Both the position numbers and the translations under genes were made by a program. The notes beneath the pieces are model-generated. The model made no database searches, was not told where the DNA came from, and saw only the letters and a list, made by a program, of their open reading frames with translations. Positions 33,120-43,900 of a stretch of 64,000 bases of DNA are shown here, piece by piece (the stretch's first letter is position 1; every line of letters starts with the position of its first letter). Source of the DNA: Rallus limicola. Its lineage: Eukaryota; Chordata; Aves; Gruiformes; Rallidae. The stretch is from the NCBI GenBank assembly GCA_022605955.1, contig JAKCOZ010000040.1, positions 1,240,001 to 1,304,000 on the forward strand. Reading direction: 5' to 3'.

Positions 33120-34837
33120 AAAAAAAAGGAAAAAAAAAGGAAAAAAAAAGAAAAAAAAAAAAGAAAAAAAAAACCTGAAAAAAAAAACGGAAAAAAAAAC
33201 CGGAAAAAAAAAAGGGAAAAAAAAACGGAAAAAAAAGGAAAAAAAAAAAAGGCGAGGGGACTAAAAAAAAAAAGAAAAAAAAAAGAAAAAAAAAAGAAAA
33301 AAAAAAGGCGAGGGGACTCAAAAAAAAAAAAGAAAAAAAAAGGAAAAAAAAAAAGAAAAAAAAACGGAAAAAAAAAGATAAAAACGAAAAAAAAAAACGG
33401 AAAAAAAACCCGGAAAAAAAACCCGGAAAAAAACCGAAAAAAAACCGGAAAAAAAAACCGGCAAAAAAAAACGGAAAAAAAAAAAAGGGAAAAAAAAAAG
33501 GGAAAAAAAAACGGAAAAAAAAAAAGAAAAAAAAACCGGAAAAAAAAACGGGAAAAAAAAGGAAAAAAAAAGAAAAAAAAGGAAAAAAAAGGAAAAAAAC
33601 CGGAAAAAAAAAACGGAAAAAAAACCCGGGAAAAAAAAACGGAAAAAAAAAAGAAAAGAAAAAAAGGCGAGGGGACTCAAAAAAAAAACGGAAAAAAAAT
33701 AAAAAAAAACGGAAAAAAAAAAAAGGAAAAAAGGAAAAAAAAAAACGGAAAAAAAACCGGAAAAAAAAACCGGAAAGAAAAAAGGAAAAAAAAAAGAAAA
33801 AAAAAAAAAAGCGAGGAGACTCAAAAAAAAAAAAAGAAAAAAAAGGAAAAAAAAAAAGAAAAAAAACGGAAAAAAAAACGGAAAAAAAAATGGAAAAAAA
33901 AACGGAAAAAAAAACGGAAAAAAAAAAGAAAAAAAACGGAAAAAAAAAGAAAAAAAAAGGAAAAAAACATAAAAAAAACCGGAAAAAAACACGGAAAAAA
34001 TCCGGAAAAAAAAAAGGGAAAAAAAAACCGGAAAAAAAAGTCGAGGGGACTCAAAAAAAAAAGGAAAAAAAAAAGGAAAAAAAAAAAAAAAGAGAAAAAA
34101 AAGAAAAAAAAAAGGAAAAAAAAATCGGAAAAAAAAAACGGAAAAAAAAAACGGAAAAAAAAAACGGGAAAAAAACCGAAAAAAAAACGGAAAAAAAAAA
34201 CAGGAAAACAAAACGGAAAAAAAAAAGGGACAAAAAAACGGAAAAAAAAGGAAAAAAAAAAAGGCGAGGGGACTCAAAAAAAAAAGAAAAAAAACAGAAA
34301 AAAAAAAGAAAAAAAAAACAGAAAAAAAACCCAAAAAAAAGGAAAATAAAGGAAAAAAAAAAGGAAAAAAAAGGAAAAAAAAAGCAAAAAAACCGAAAAA
34401 AAAAAGAAAAAAAAAGGAAAAAAACGGAAAAAAAACCGGAAAAAAACACGGAAAAAAATCCGGAAAAAAAAAAGGGAAAAAAAACCGGAAAAAAAAGGCG
34501 AGGGGACTCAAAAAAAAAAGGAAAAAAAAAGGAAAAAAAAAAAAAAGAGAAAAAAAAAGAAAAAAAAACCGAAAAAAAAATCGGAAAAAAAAACCGGAAA
34601 AAAAAACGGAAAAAAAAAACGGGAAAAAAAACGAAAAAAAAACGGAAAAAAAAAACAGGAAAACAAAACGGAAAAAAAAAAGGGACAAAAAACCGGAAAA
34701 AAAAGGAAAAAAAAAAAGGCGAGGGGACTCAAAAAAAAAAGAAAAAAAACAGAAAAAAAAAGAAAAAAAAACAGAAAAAAAACCAAAAAACCGAAAAAAA
34801 AAAGAAAAAAAAAGGAAAAAAACGGAAAAAAAAACCG
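29561..34837. repeat. Satellite array, A-tract orientation (left half)
   Basis: About 5.3 kb of A(7-12) runs separated by G, GG, CGG, CCGG or CCCGG, with punctuation words such as GGCGAGGGGACTC and GGCGAGGGGCCTT every ~60-360 bp. It is the reverse complement of the family at 34838-40448. Blocks recur at about 2.07-2.08 kb (for example punctuations near 31000/33072 and 31586/33665), so a higher-order repeat is present but arranged differently from the right half. Lys-rich frames are repeat translations. Confidence 0.95.
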
Positions 34838-37800
34838 TTTTTTTCTTTTTTTGTTTTCTGTTTTTTTTTCTTTTATTTTTTTCTTTTTTTTTTCCTTTTT
34901 TCTTTCCGGTTTTTTTTCCGGTTTTTTTTCCGGTTTTTTTTTTCCTTTTTTCTTTTTTTTTTTTCCGTTTTTTTTTCTTTTTTATCCTTTTTTTTTTTTG
35001 AGTCCCCTCGCCTTTTTTTTTCTTTTTTTTTCCTTTTTTTTTCTTTTTTTTTTCCGTTTTTTTTTTTCCGGTTTTTTTTCCGGTTTTTTTTCCGGTTTTT
35101 TTTTCCGGTTTTTTTTTTCGTTTTTTTTCCCGTTTTTTTTTCCGTTTTTTTTTCCGTTTTTTTTTCCGATTTTTTTTTTCGTTTTTTTTTTCTTTTTTTT
35201 TCTCTTTTTTTTGTTTTCCTTTTTTTTTCCTTTTTTTTTTGAGTCCCCTCGCCTTTTTTTTTCCGGTTTTTTTTCCCTTTTTTTTTTCCGGATTTTTTTC
35301 CGTGTTTTTTTCCGTTTTTTTTCCGTTTTTTTCCTTTTTTTTTCTTTTTTTTTTCGGTTTTTTTCCTTTTTTTCCTTTTTTTTCCTTTTTTTTTTCCTTT
35401 TTTTTCCTTTTTTTTGTTTTTTTTTTCCGTTTTTTTTTCTTTTTTTTTCTGTTTTTTTTCTTTTTTTTTTGAGTCCCCTCGCCTTTTTTTTTTCCTTTTT
35501 TTTCCGTTTTTTTGTCCCTTTTTTTTTTCCGTTTTGTTTTCCTGTTTTTTTTTTCCGGTTTTTTTCCGTTTTTTTTCCGTTTTTTTTTTTTTTTCTTTTT
35601 TTTTGGTTTTTTTCCCGGTTTTTTTTTTCGGTTTTTTTTTCCCTTTTTTTTTTCCGTTTTTTTTTCCCTTTTTTTTTTGGTTTTTTTTTCCTTTTTTTTC
35701 CGTTTTTTTTCCCTTTTTTTCCGTTTTTTTCTTTTTTTTTTCCTTTTTTTTTCTTTTTTTTTTTGAGTCTCCTCGCCTTTATTTTTTTTTTTTTTTTTCC
35801 TTTTTTTTTCCGGTTTTTTTTTCCGGTTTTTTTTTCCTTTTTTTTTTTCCTTTTTTTCCTTTTTTTTTTTGTTTTTTTTTTTTTCGTTTTTTTTTCTTTT
35901 TTTTTTTCCGGTTTTTTTTTCCGGGTTATTTTCCTTTTTTTTTTCTTTTTTTTTTTTTTTTTTTTTAAGGCCCCTCGCCTTTTTTTTTTCTTTTTTTTTC
36001 CTTTTTTTTTTCCTTTTTTTTTTCCTTTTTTTTTCCGGTTTCTTTTCTTTTTTTTTCCGTTTTTTTTTCCGTTTTTTTTTCCGGTTTTTTTTCCGTTTTT
36101 TTTCTTTTTTTTTTCCTTTTTTTCTTTTTTTTTTTGAGTCTCCTCGCTTTTTTTTTTTTTTCTTTTTTTTTTTCCTTTTTTCTTTCCGTTTTTTTTTTCC
36201 GGTTTTTTTTCCGTTTTTTTTTTTCCTTTTTTCCTTTTTTTTTTTCCGTTTTTTTCTTTTTTTTCCGTTTTTTTTTTGAGTCCCCTCGCCTTTTTTTCAT
36301 TTATTTTTTTTTCTGTTTTTTTTCCCGGTTTTTTTTTCCGTTTTTTTTTTCCGGTTTTTTTCCTTTTTTTTCCTTTTTTTTCTTTTTTTTCGTTTTTTTT
36401 CCCGTTTTTTTTTCCGGTTTTTTTTTCTTTTTTTTTTTTCCGTTTTTTTTCCCTTTTTTTTTTCCCTTTTTTTTTTTTCCGTTTTTTTTTGCCGGTTTTT
36501 TTTTCCGGTTTTTTTTCGGTTTTTTTCCGGTTTTTTTTTCCGGTTTTTTTTTCCGTTTTTTTTTTTCGTTTTTATCTTTTTTTTTTCTGTTTTTTTTCTT
36601 TTTTTTTCCTTTTTTTTTCTTTTTTTTTTTTGAGTCCCCTCGCCTTTTTTTTTTCATATTTTTTTCTTTTTTTTTTCTTTTTTTTTTTAGTCCCCTCGCC
36701 TTTTTTTTTCCTTTTTTATTCCTTTTTTTTCCCTTTTTTTTTCCCTTTTTTTTTCCGTTTTTTTTTCCCTTTTTTTTTTGTTTTTTTTTTTCCTTTTTTT
36801 TCCGTTTTTTTTTCCGTTTTTTTTTCCGTTTTTTTTTCCGATTTTTTTTTCGTTTTTTTTTTCTTTTTTTTTCTCTTTTTTTTGTTTTCCTTTTTTTTTC
36901 CTTTTTTTTTTGAGTCCCCTCGCCTTTTTTTTCCGGTTTTTTTTTCCCTTTTTTTTTTCCGGATTTTTTTCCGTGTTTTTTTCCGTTTTTTTTTCCGTTT
37001 TTTTTCCTTTTTTTTTCTTTTTTTTTTTCGGTTTTTTTTCCTTTTTTTCCTTTTTTTTTCCTTTTTTTTTTCCTTTTTTTTCCTTTTTTTTGTTTTTTTT
37101 TCCGTTTTTTTTTCTTTTTTTTTCTGTTTTTTTTCTTTTTTTTTTGAGTCCCCTCGCCTTTTTTTTTTCCTTTTTTTTCCGTTTTTTTGTCCCTTTTTTT
37201 TTTCCGTTTTGTTTTCCTGTTTTTTTTTTCCGGTTTTTTTCCGTTTTTTTTCCGTTTTTTTTTTTTTTCTTTTTTTTTGGTTTTTTTCCCGGTTTTTTTT
37301 TTCGGTTTTTTTTTCCCTTTTTTTTTTCCGTTTTTTTTTCCCTTTTTTTTTTGGTTTTTTTTTCCTTTTTTTTCCGTTTTTTTTCCCTTTTTTTCCGTTT
37401 TTTTCTTTTTTTTTTCCTTTTTTTTTCTTTTTTTTTTTGAGTCTCCTCGCCTTTATTTTTTTTTTTTTTTTCCTTTTTTTTTCCGGTTTTTTTTTCCGGT
37501 TTTTTTTTCCTTTTTTTTTTTCCTTTTTTTCCTTTTTTTTTTTGTTTTTTTTTTTTCGTTTTTTTTTCTTTTTTTTTTTCCGGTTTTTTTTTCCGGGTTA
37601 TTTTCCTTTTTTTTTTCTTTTTTTTTTTTTTTTTTTTTAAGGCCCCTCGCCTTTTTTTTTTCTTTTTTTTTCCTTTTTTTTTTCCTTTTTTTTTTCCTTT
37701 TTTTTTTCCGGTTTCTTTTCTTTTTTTTTCCGTTTTTTTTTCCGTTTTTTTTTCCGTTTTTTTTTCCGTTTTTTTTCTTTTTTTTTTCCTTTTTTTCTTT

Positions 37801-40448
37801 TTTTTTTTGAGTCTCCTCGCTTTTTTTTTTTTTTTCTTTTTTTTTTTTCCTTTTTTCTTTCCGTTTTTTTTTTCCGGTTTTTTTTCCGTTTTTTTTTTTC
37901 CTTTTTTCCTTTTTTTTTTTCCGTTTTTTTCTTTTTTTTCCGTTTTTTTTTTGAGTCCCCTCGCCTTTTTTTCATTTATTTTTTTTTCTGTTTTTTTTCC
38001 CGGTTTTTTTTTTCCGTTTTTTTTTTCCGGTTTTTTTCCTTTTTTTTCCTTTTTTTTCTTTTTTTTCGTTTTTTTTCCCGTTTTTTTTTCCGGTTTTTTT
38101 TTCTTTTTTTTTTTTCCGTTTTTTTTCCCTTTTTTTTTTCCCTTTTTTTTTTTTCCGTTTTTTTTTGCCGGTTTTTTTTTTCCGGGTTTTTTTCGGTTTT
38201 TTTCCGGTTTTTTTTTCCGGTTTTTTTTTCCGTTTTTTTTTTTCGTTTTTATCTTTTTTTTTTCTGTTTTTTTTCTTTTTTTTTCCTTTTTTTTTCTTTT
38301 TTTTTTTTGAGTCCCCTCGCCTTTTTTTTTTCATATTTTTTTCTTTTTTTTTTCTTTTTTTTTTTAGTCCCCTCGCCTTTTTTTTTCCTTTTTTATTCCT
38401 TTTTTTTCCCTTTTTTTTTCCCTTTTTTTTTCCGTTTTTTTTCCCTTTTTTTTTTGTTTTTTTTTTTCCTTTTTTTTCCGTTTTTTTTTCCGTTTTTTTT
38501 TTTCCGTTTTTTTTCCGTTTTTTTCTTTTTTTTTTCCTTTTTTTTTCTTTTTTTTTTTTTGAGTCTCCTCGCCTTTTTTTTTTTTTTTCTTTTTTTTTTC
38601 CTTTTTTTTCCGGTTTTTTTTTCCTTTTTTTTTCCTTTTTTTTTTTTTCCTTTTTTTCCTTTTTTTTTTGTTTTTTTTTCCCCTTTTTTTTTTCCCTTTT
38701 TTTTTTTCCGTTTTTTTCCCTTTTTTTTTTGTTTTTTTTTTTCCTTTTTTTTTCCGTTTTTTTTCCCGTTTTTTTTCCGTTTTTTTCTTTTTTTTTTTCC
38801 TTTTTTTTTCTTTTTTTTTTAAGGCCCCTCGCCTTTTTTTTTTTTTTTCTTTTTTTTTTAAGGCCCCTCGCCTTTTTTTTTCTTTTTTTTTCCTTTTTTT
38901 TTTCCTTTTTTTTTTCCTTTTTTTTTCCGGTTTTTTTTCTTTTTTTTTCCGTTTTTTTTTTCCGTTTTTTTTTTCCGGTTTTTTTTTCCGGTTTTTTTCT
39001 TTTTTTTTTTCCTTTTTTTCTTTTTTTTTTTTGAGTCTCCTCGCTTTTTTTTTTTTTTTCTTTTTTTTTTTTCCTTTTTTCTTTCCGTTTTTTTTTTCCG
39101 TTTTTTTTCCGTTTTTTTTTTTCCTTTTTTCCTTTTTTTTTTCCGTTTTTTTTTCTTTTTTTTCCGTTTTTTTTTTGAGTCCCCTCGCCTTTTTTTCTTT
39201 TATTTTTTTTTTTCTGTTTTTTTTCCCGGTTTTTTTTTCCGTTTTTTTTTTCCGGTTTTTTTCCTTTTTTTTCCTTTTTTTCGTTTTTTTTCCCGTTTTT
39301 TTTTTCCGGTTTTTTTTTCTTTTTTTTTTCCGTTTTTTTTCCGTTTTTTTTTTCCCTTTTTTTTTTTTCCGTTTTTTTTTGCCGGTTTTTTTTTCCGGTT
39401 TTTTTTCGGTTTTTTTCCGGGTTTTTTTTCCGGTTTTTTTTTCCGTTTTTTCTTTTCGTTTTTATCTTTTTTTTTTTTCTGTTTTTTTTCTTTTTTTTTT
39501 TTCCTTTTTTTTTCTTTTTTTTTTTTGAGTCCCCTCGCCTTTTTTTTTTCTTTTTTTTCTTTTTTTTTCTTTTTTTTTTTAGTCCCCTCGCCTTTTTTTT
39601 TTTCCTTTTTTTTCCGTTTTTTTTTCCCTTTTTTTTTTCCGGTTTTTTTTTTCAGGTTTTTTTTTCGTTTTTTTTTTTTCTTTTTTTTCCTTTTTTTTTC
39701 CTTTTTTTTTTCTTTTTTTTTCTTTTTTTTTCTTTTTTTTTCTTTTTTTTTTGGAGTCCCTTTGCCTTTTTTTTTTCCTTTTTTATTCCTTTTTTTCCTT
39801 TTTTTTTTCCCTTTTTTTTTTCCCTTTTTTTTTCCCTTTTTTTTTCCGGTTTTTTTTTCCGTTTTTTTTTCCGTTTTTTTTTCCCTTTTTTTTTTTGGTT
39901 TTTTTTTTCCCTTTTTTTTTCCGTTTTTTTTCCTTTTTTTTTCTGTTTTTTTCTTTTTTTTTTCCTTTTTTTTTCTTTTTTTTTTTGAGTCTCCTCGCCT
40001 TTATTTTTTTTTTCTTTTTTTTTCCTTTTTTTTTCCGGTTTTTTTTTCCTTTTTTTTTCCTTTTTTTTTTTTTCCTTTTTTTCCTTTTTTTTTTTGTTTT
40101 TTTTTTTTTCGTTTTTTTTTCTTTTTTTTTTCCGGTTTTTTTTTCCGGGTTATTTTCCTTTTTTTTTCCCTTTTTTTTACCTTTTTTTTTTCTTTTTTTT
40201 TGTCTTTTTTTTTTTAAGGCCCCTCGCCTTTTTTTTTTCTTTTTTTTTCCTTTTTTTTTTCCTTTTTTTTTTCCTTTTTTTTTCCGTTTTTTTTCCCGGT
40301 TTTTTTTTCCCTTTTTTTTTTCCGTTTTTTTTTCCTTTTTTTTCCTTTTTTTTCTTTTTTTTCGTTTTTTTTCCCGTTTTTTTTTCCGGTTTTTTTTTCT
40401 TTTTTTTTTTCCCTTTTTTTTCCCTTTTTTTTTCCCTTTTTTTTTTTT
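34838..40448. repeat. Satellite array, T-tract orientation (right half) with 1.675-kb higher-order repeat
   Basis: About 5.6 kb of T(7-12) runs with CC/CCG/CCGG spacers. Distinctive landmarks recur at a constant interval: a TTTGTCCC word at 35514 and 37189 (1675 bp), a TTCATTTATT word at 36298 and 37973 (1675 bp), and TCATATTTTT near 36655 and 38332 (1677 bp). Punctuation words GAGTCYCCTCGCC or AAGGCCCCTCGCC lie near 35000, 35240, 35471, 35764, 35967, 36135, 36278, 36631 and onward. It ends at 40448 in the same sequence as block A at 766. Phe-rich frames are repeat translations. Confidence 0.95.
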
Positions 40449-40900
40449 CTAGCTCCATCCTCACCTCAGCTTCAATTTCTAGGGTAACTGGTACATCTCT
40501 GGGCTGCTTTTCAGATCCCAGCCTGGGTGAGAAAGTACCAAAAGACTTAAATCTCTGATGCTGCTAAGCAAGCAAGCAGCAAGCTGTTGTTCCTTCACCA
40601 TCTGGGTGTGTGGGAGGTGGGGGGGGGGTGGGGTGGGTGGGTTGCCAATCCCTCTTCCTGTAACCAGACAATGCCCAACAAATACTGAGGGGCCACGGGG
40701 ACACTCTCTTGTAGTCTCCTACTGCAACACCTACATGTCCAAAACATGTTCTGGAGTGATGCATCTCTGGTTCTTAATTGTAATTAACATCTTGCCCAGG
40801 TATTCCCCAGCTCATTTAATCTTTACTTAAATCCCCATCACTAAACGTTCTCATGGCAGATTCCTTGCAACTAATGCAGTGTCTGTTCTTAATATTTTAG

Positions 40901-43900
40901 TGGCAAGACCTGACGAATTAGACAATGAGAGGTAGGAAACTAATTGACTCCTCTGCTGTGATACCCTGTAATTATTGCCTGCATGTGCTTGTAGTGTCAG
41001 CTCCTGGAGTGAGGAAGGAAGTGGGGGAGAAGGGAGCTCCTTCTTGGAGGGAGGATGGAGCCCTGTTCCCTGTCAAACCCTTGTAACAGGTTTTTGACTT
41101 GCCTCAGCTGCTGTATTTGTTATTATTTGCCCCATGCTGACCCCCAATAATGCTTCCTCAAGTGCTGTACAAGTTCCCCTGCCCCTTTCCCCCCCTGCAC
41201 CCCTAACTCAGAGGTGCTCCCCTCGCAGCAGTTCCTTTCGTACGCGCCTCCGGGAGGAGGAGAACGAGTTCCAGCAATAATGAAGTCGTCTGAGGCTCCA
41301 TGGGGAATGTTTATAGGCTTGTCCCACAAGTTGTTACTGCATAGCTCTGATCTGACTGCAGCATTAATAATGGGTTGAGAAACGTTGGGGTGTTGTCTTA
41401 CTAATAACACCTTCCTCTCTCTGGGCACACCTTGCTGCTGAGCCCCCGATTAAATCACTTGAGCTTTTGCCAAAGGAGAAGGCTTTGAAACTAATTAATT
41501 AATTTCTTTGGTTTTTTTTTTTTTTTTTTTTTGCAAGAGGCCCTAGTACAAAAGGAATTGCTCCCCCTGACCTGCCAGTCCCTGCAACTAGCAGTTAAGA
41601 AGCACTAATAGAACTTGCTAAAGACAATGCCCCTGAACTAACTGAATGCACTGGGGTACAAGGCTGTGTGTGAATCTCCTGCTGGATTCTTGGGGGTTGC
41701 AGCTTCACCAAATAGATGCAGAAAAAGCAAATGGATTCGCTTGTTTTGCTGCTGCAACTTCCCACCAGTGGCACAGAAAGCAGTGTAAACCAAAAGAGGG
41801 AATGGCTGAAATTACTGCTCCTTAGCTGCTATGGGAGAACTGGGACGCTTGCAGGTCGGAACACAGGGTGCTGTTCTGAAAGGCAGGCTGACACTGCTCT
41901 CTAGAACCAGGTGCTGGGGGAGAAGAGAAGGTAGCATTGAGAGAAGTGTTTGTAACTTCTTTGTAGTTGCAGTAATATTTGTTCCCAATTCTTCCCTTTG
42001 CTGCAGCTGGGGATACGTTCACCCTCGGCTGCTCGGGGTGCCAGAGCTCTGTCACCACTTGGCTGAAGGATGGGTGGCTGGGACCAACTTCTTAAGTAAC
42101 CTCTTTGTTTTCAAGAAGCAAAACCCTGGAAAGGTAAGAATGTCCAGACCTCAGCAAATAAAAGGTTTGGTGTGGAGCTGCTGGTGTCCTTTTGTGGTGG
42201 CCTCGAGCACTGGGGCGTGGGAGGTCCCCATGGGACGGGTGGGGGGTCTCCTGCAGCCACGTGGCTGTGAGAGAGTGGAGAGGGATGGGGAGTAGAGGCA
42301 GAATAGTCAGGTTGTGGAGTTGGGAGGAGAACACGAGTGTCAGCATGTTGAGGATGCTAGCCAAGTGATGCAGCTGCTCCTTCTGGAGGCTTCTGGCTTT
42401 TTGAAGTGTCAAACTCATCTCCCTTGTTGGATTTTAACAGGTTGGAAAGTATGTCAAGCTGGCTTTTTATCCTTTCCCATTTTTCTTCCTTTTTTTTTTT
42501 TTTTCTTCTTTGAGGCTTATGCAAAGGACCTGGAGCAGGGTGGTACTGTCCTCTGCCTTTTCACCTTAAAAGATTTTTTCATAGACTTACTAAAGTTGGA
42601 AAAGACCTCCAAGATCATCTAGTCCAACTGCCCCCTTACCACCTGTATTTTGTCATCTTTAGTTCCCTCCTTGCTTTTAGCATACCCACCCTGGAAAGCT
42701 CTCTGTATTCTAAGGCAGAGGCCTTGCGATGCTGCCTGTTGCTGTGAAGCCAGATATCTCCCATGTCCATGCTAGTCCTAGAATCACAGAATCCCAGCCT
42801 GGTCTGGGTTGGAAGGGACCCCAAGGATCAGAGAGCTCCAACTCCCTGCCACAGGCAGGGACACCAACCTCCAGGCCTGGATCTAGAGCAGGGTAGCTGG
42901 ATGCTGGGGAGGCTCCACTGTCATTAGAATGATGATGGTCTAGAATCTGCAAAGAGCAAGAGAGCCAAGAACTGAGTGAGTTCATTGATAACCATGGAAC
43001 TCACCATCTCCTATGTCTTCAGTTTTGCCTTCTAGCATGTGGAGTCTTTACTTTCCTGGCTGTCCTGGGCCGGTATATCCCTGGGCTCTTGCTCTCATAC
43101 TTGCTGTGTAAGTAATCTCTGTGGCAGTACGGACTTATAACTGGAAAGGAGCAGAGAGGGGTGGGATCTGAATGTCTGAGGGATGGGGCTCTTCTGCTCA
43201 AAACAAAAACTTGTGTGAATGGCTTTAGAGTTTAAAATTAAACATTCTGTTTGGAACACAGTGGTTCTTGACCAGGACTTGATGGTCTCTGGTGCAGAGA
43301 GAACACATTTGAGTGCTTAGTATCTACAGAGCTGAGCACTAGTGAGTTGGTCTTTCAGTGGTGTTAACTTGGCAGAGGTGATGGCACCAATTCAAACTGT
43401 CTCCCACAGCGTTGCCTTCAGTGCTCTGCACGTGTTACATGGCATCACAGGGTGGGCAAGGGGTTTGCCAAGTACAATCCTGACCAAACTTCTAATCTGC
43501 ATTCCCACTTTACCCCAGTGCTCTTCATCCTGCTGTGGCCCCTTGCTGTGTACCACAGACTGGGGCAGCGCATGTACCTGAAGCTGGAGCCGGCTCTGCA
43601 GCGGCTGGACTTCAGCGTCCGAGGCTACATGATCTCGAAGCAGCGGGAGAGGCAGCGTGAGTGTCTGTTCTGTGGTTCTGACCCTTGGGACCTGAAGCAG
43701 CCTGTGAACTGAGCCCCCAGCTTTGGGGTGGGATAGGGCTGTGCGTGGGGCGCGGTAGCTGCTCCAGCGCCCTTGCCAAATGCTTGTCACTGCGTTGGGA
43801 AGGAAGCGGGGTGTCTCTGCCTCCACAGGTGGGTCCCTCTTAGCAGTTGGGGTAAGCTCTTGGCAGTGCTGAGCCGCTCTGTTTCTCTGCTGCAAGAACT

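Noticed and set aside
29416..40558. Long Lys-rich (+, left arm) and Phe-rich (- left arm, + right arm) reading frames up to ~456 codons
   Set aside because: They are translations of A/T-run satellite with no start context, no complexity and equivalent frames on overlapping registers. A repeat explains them fully.
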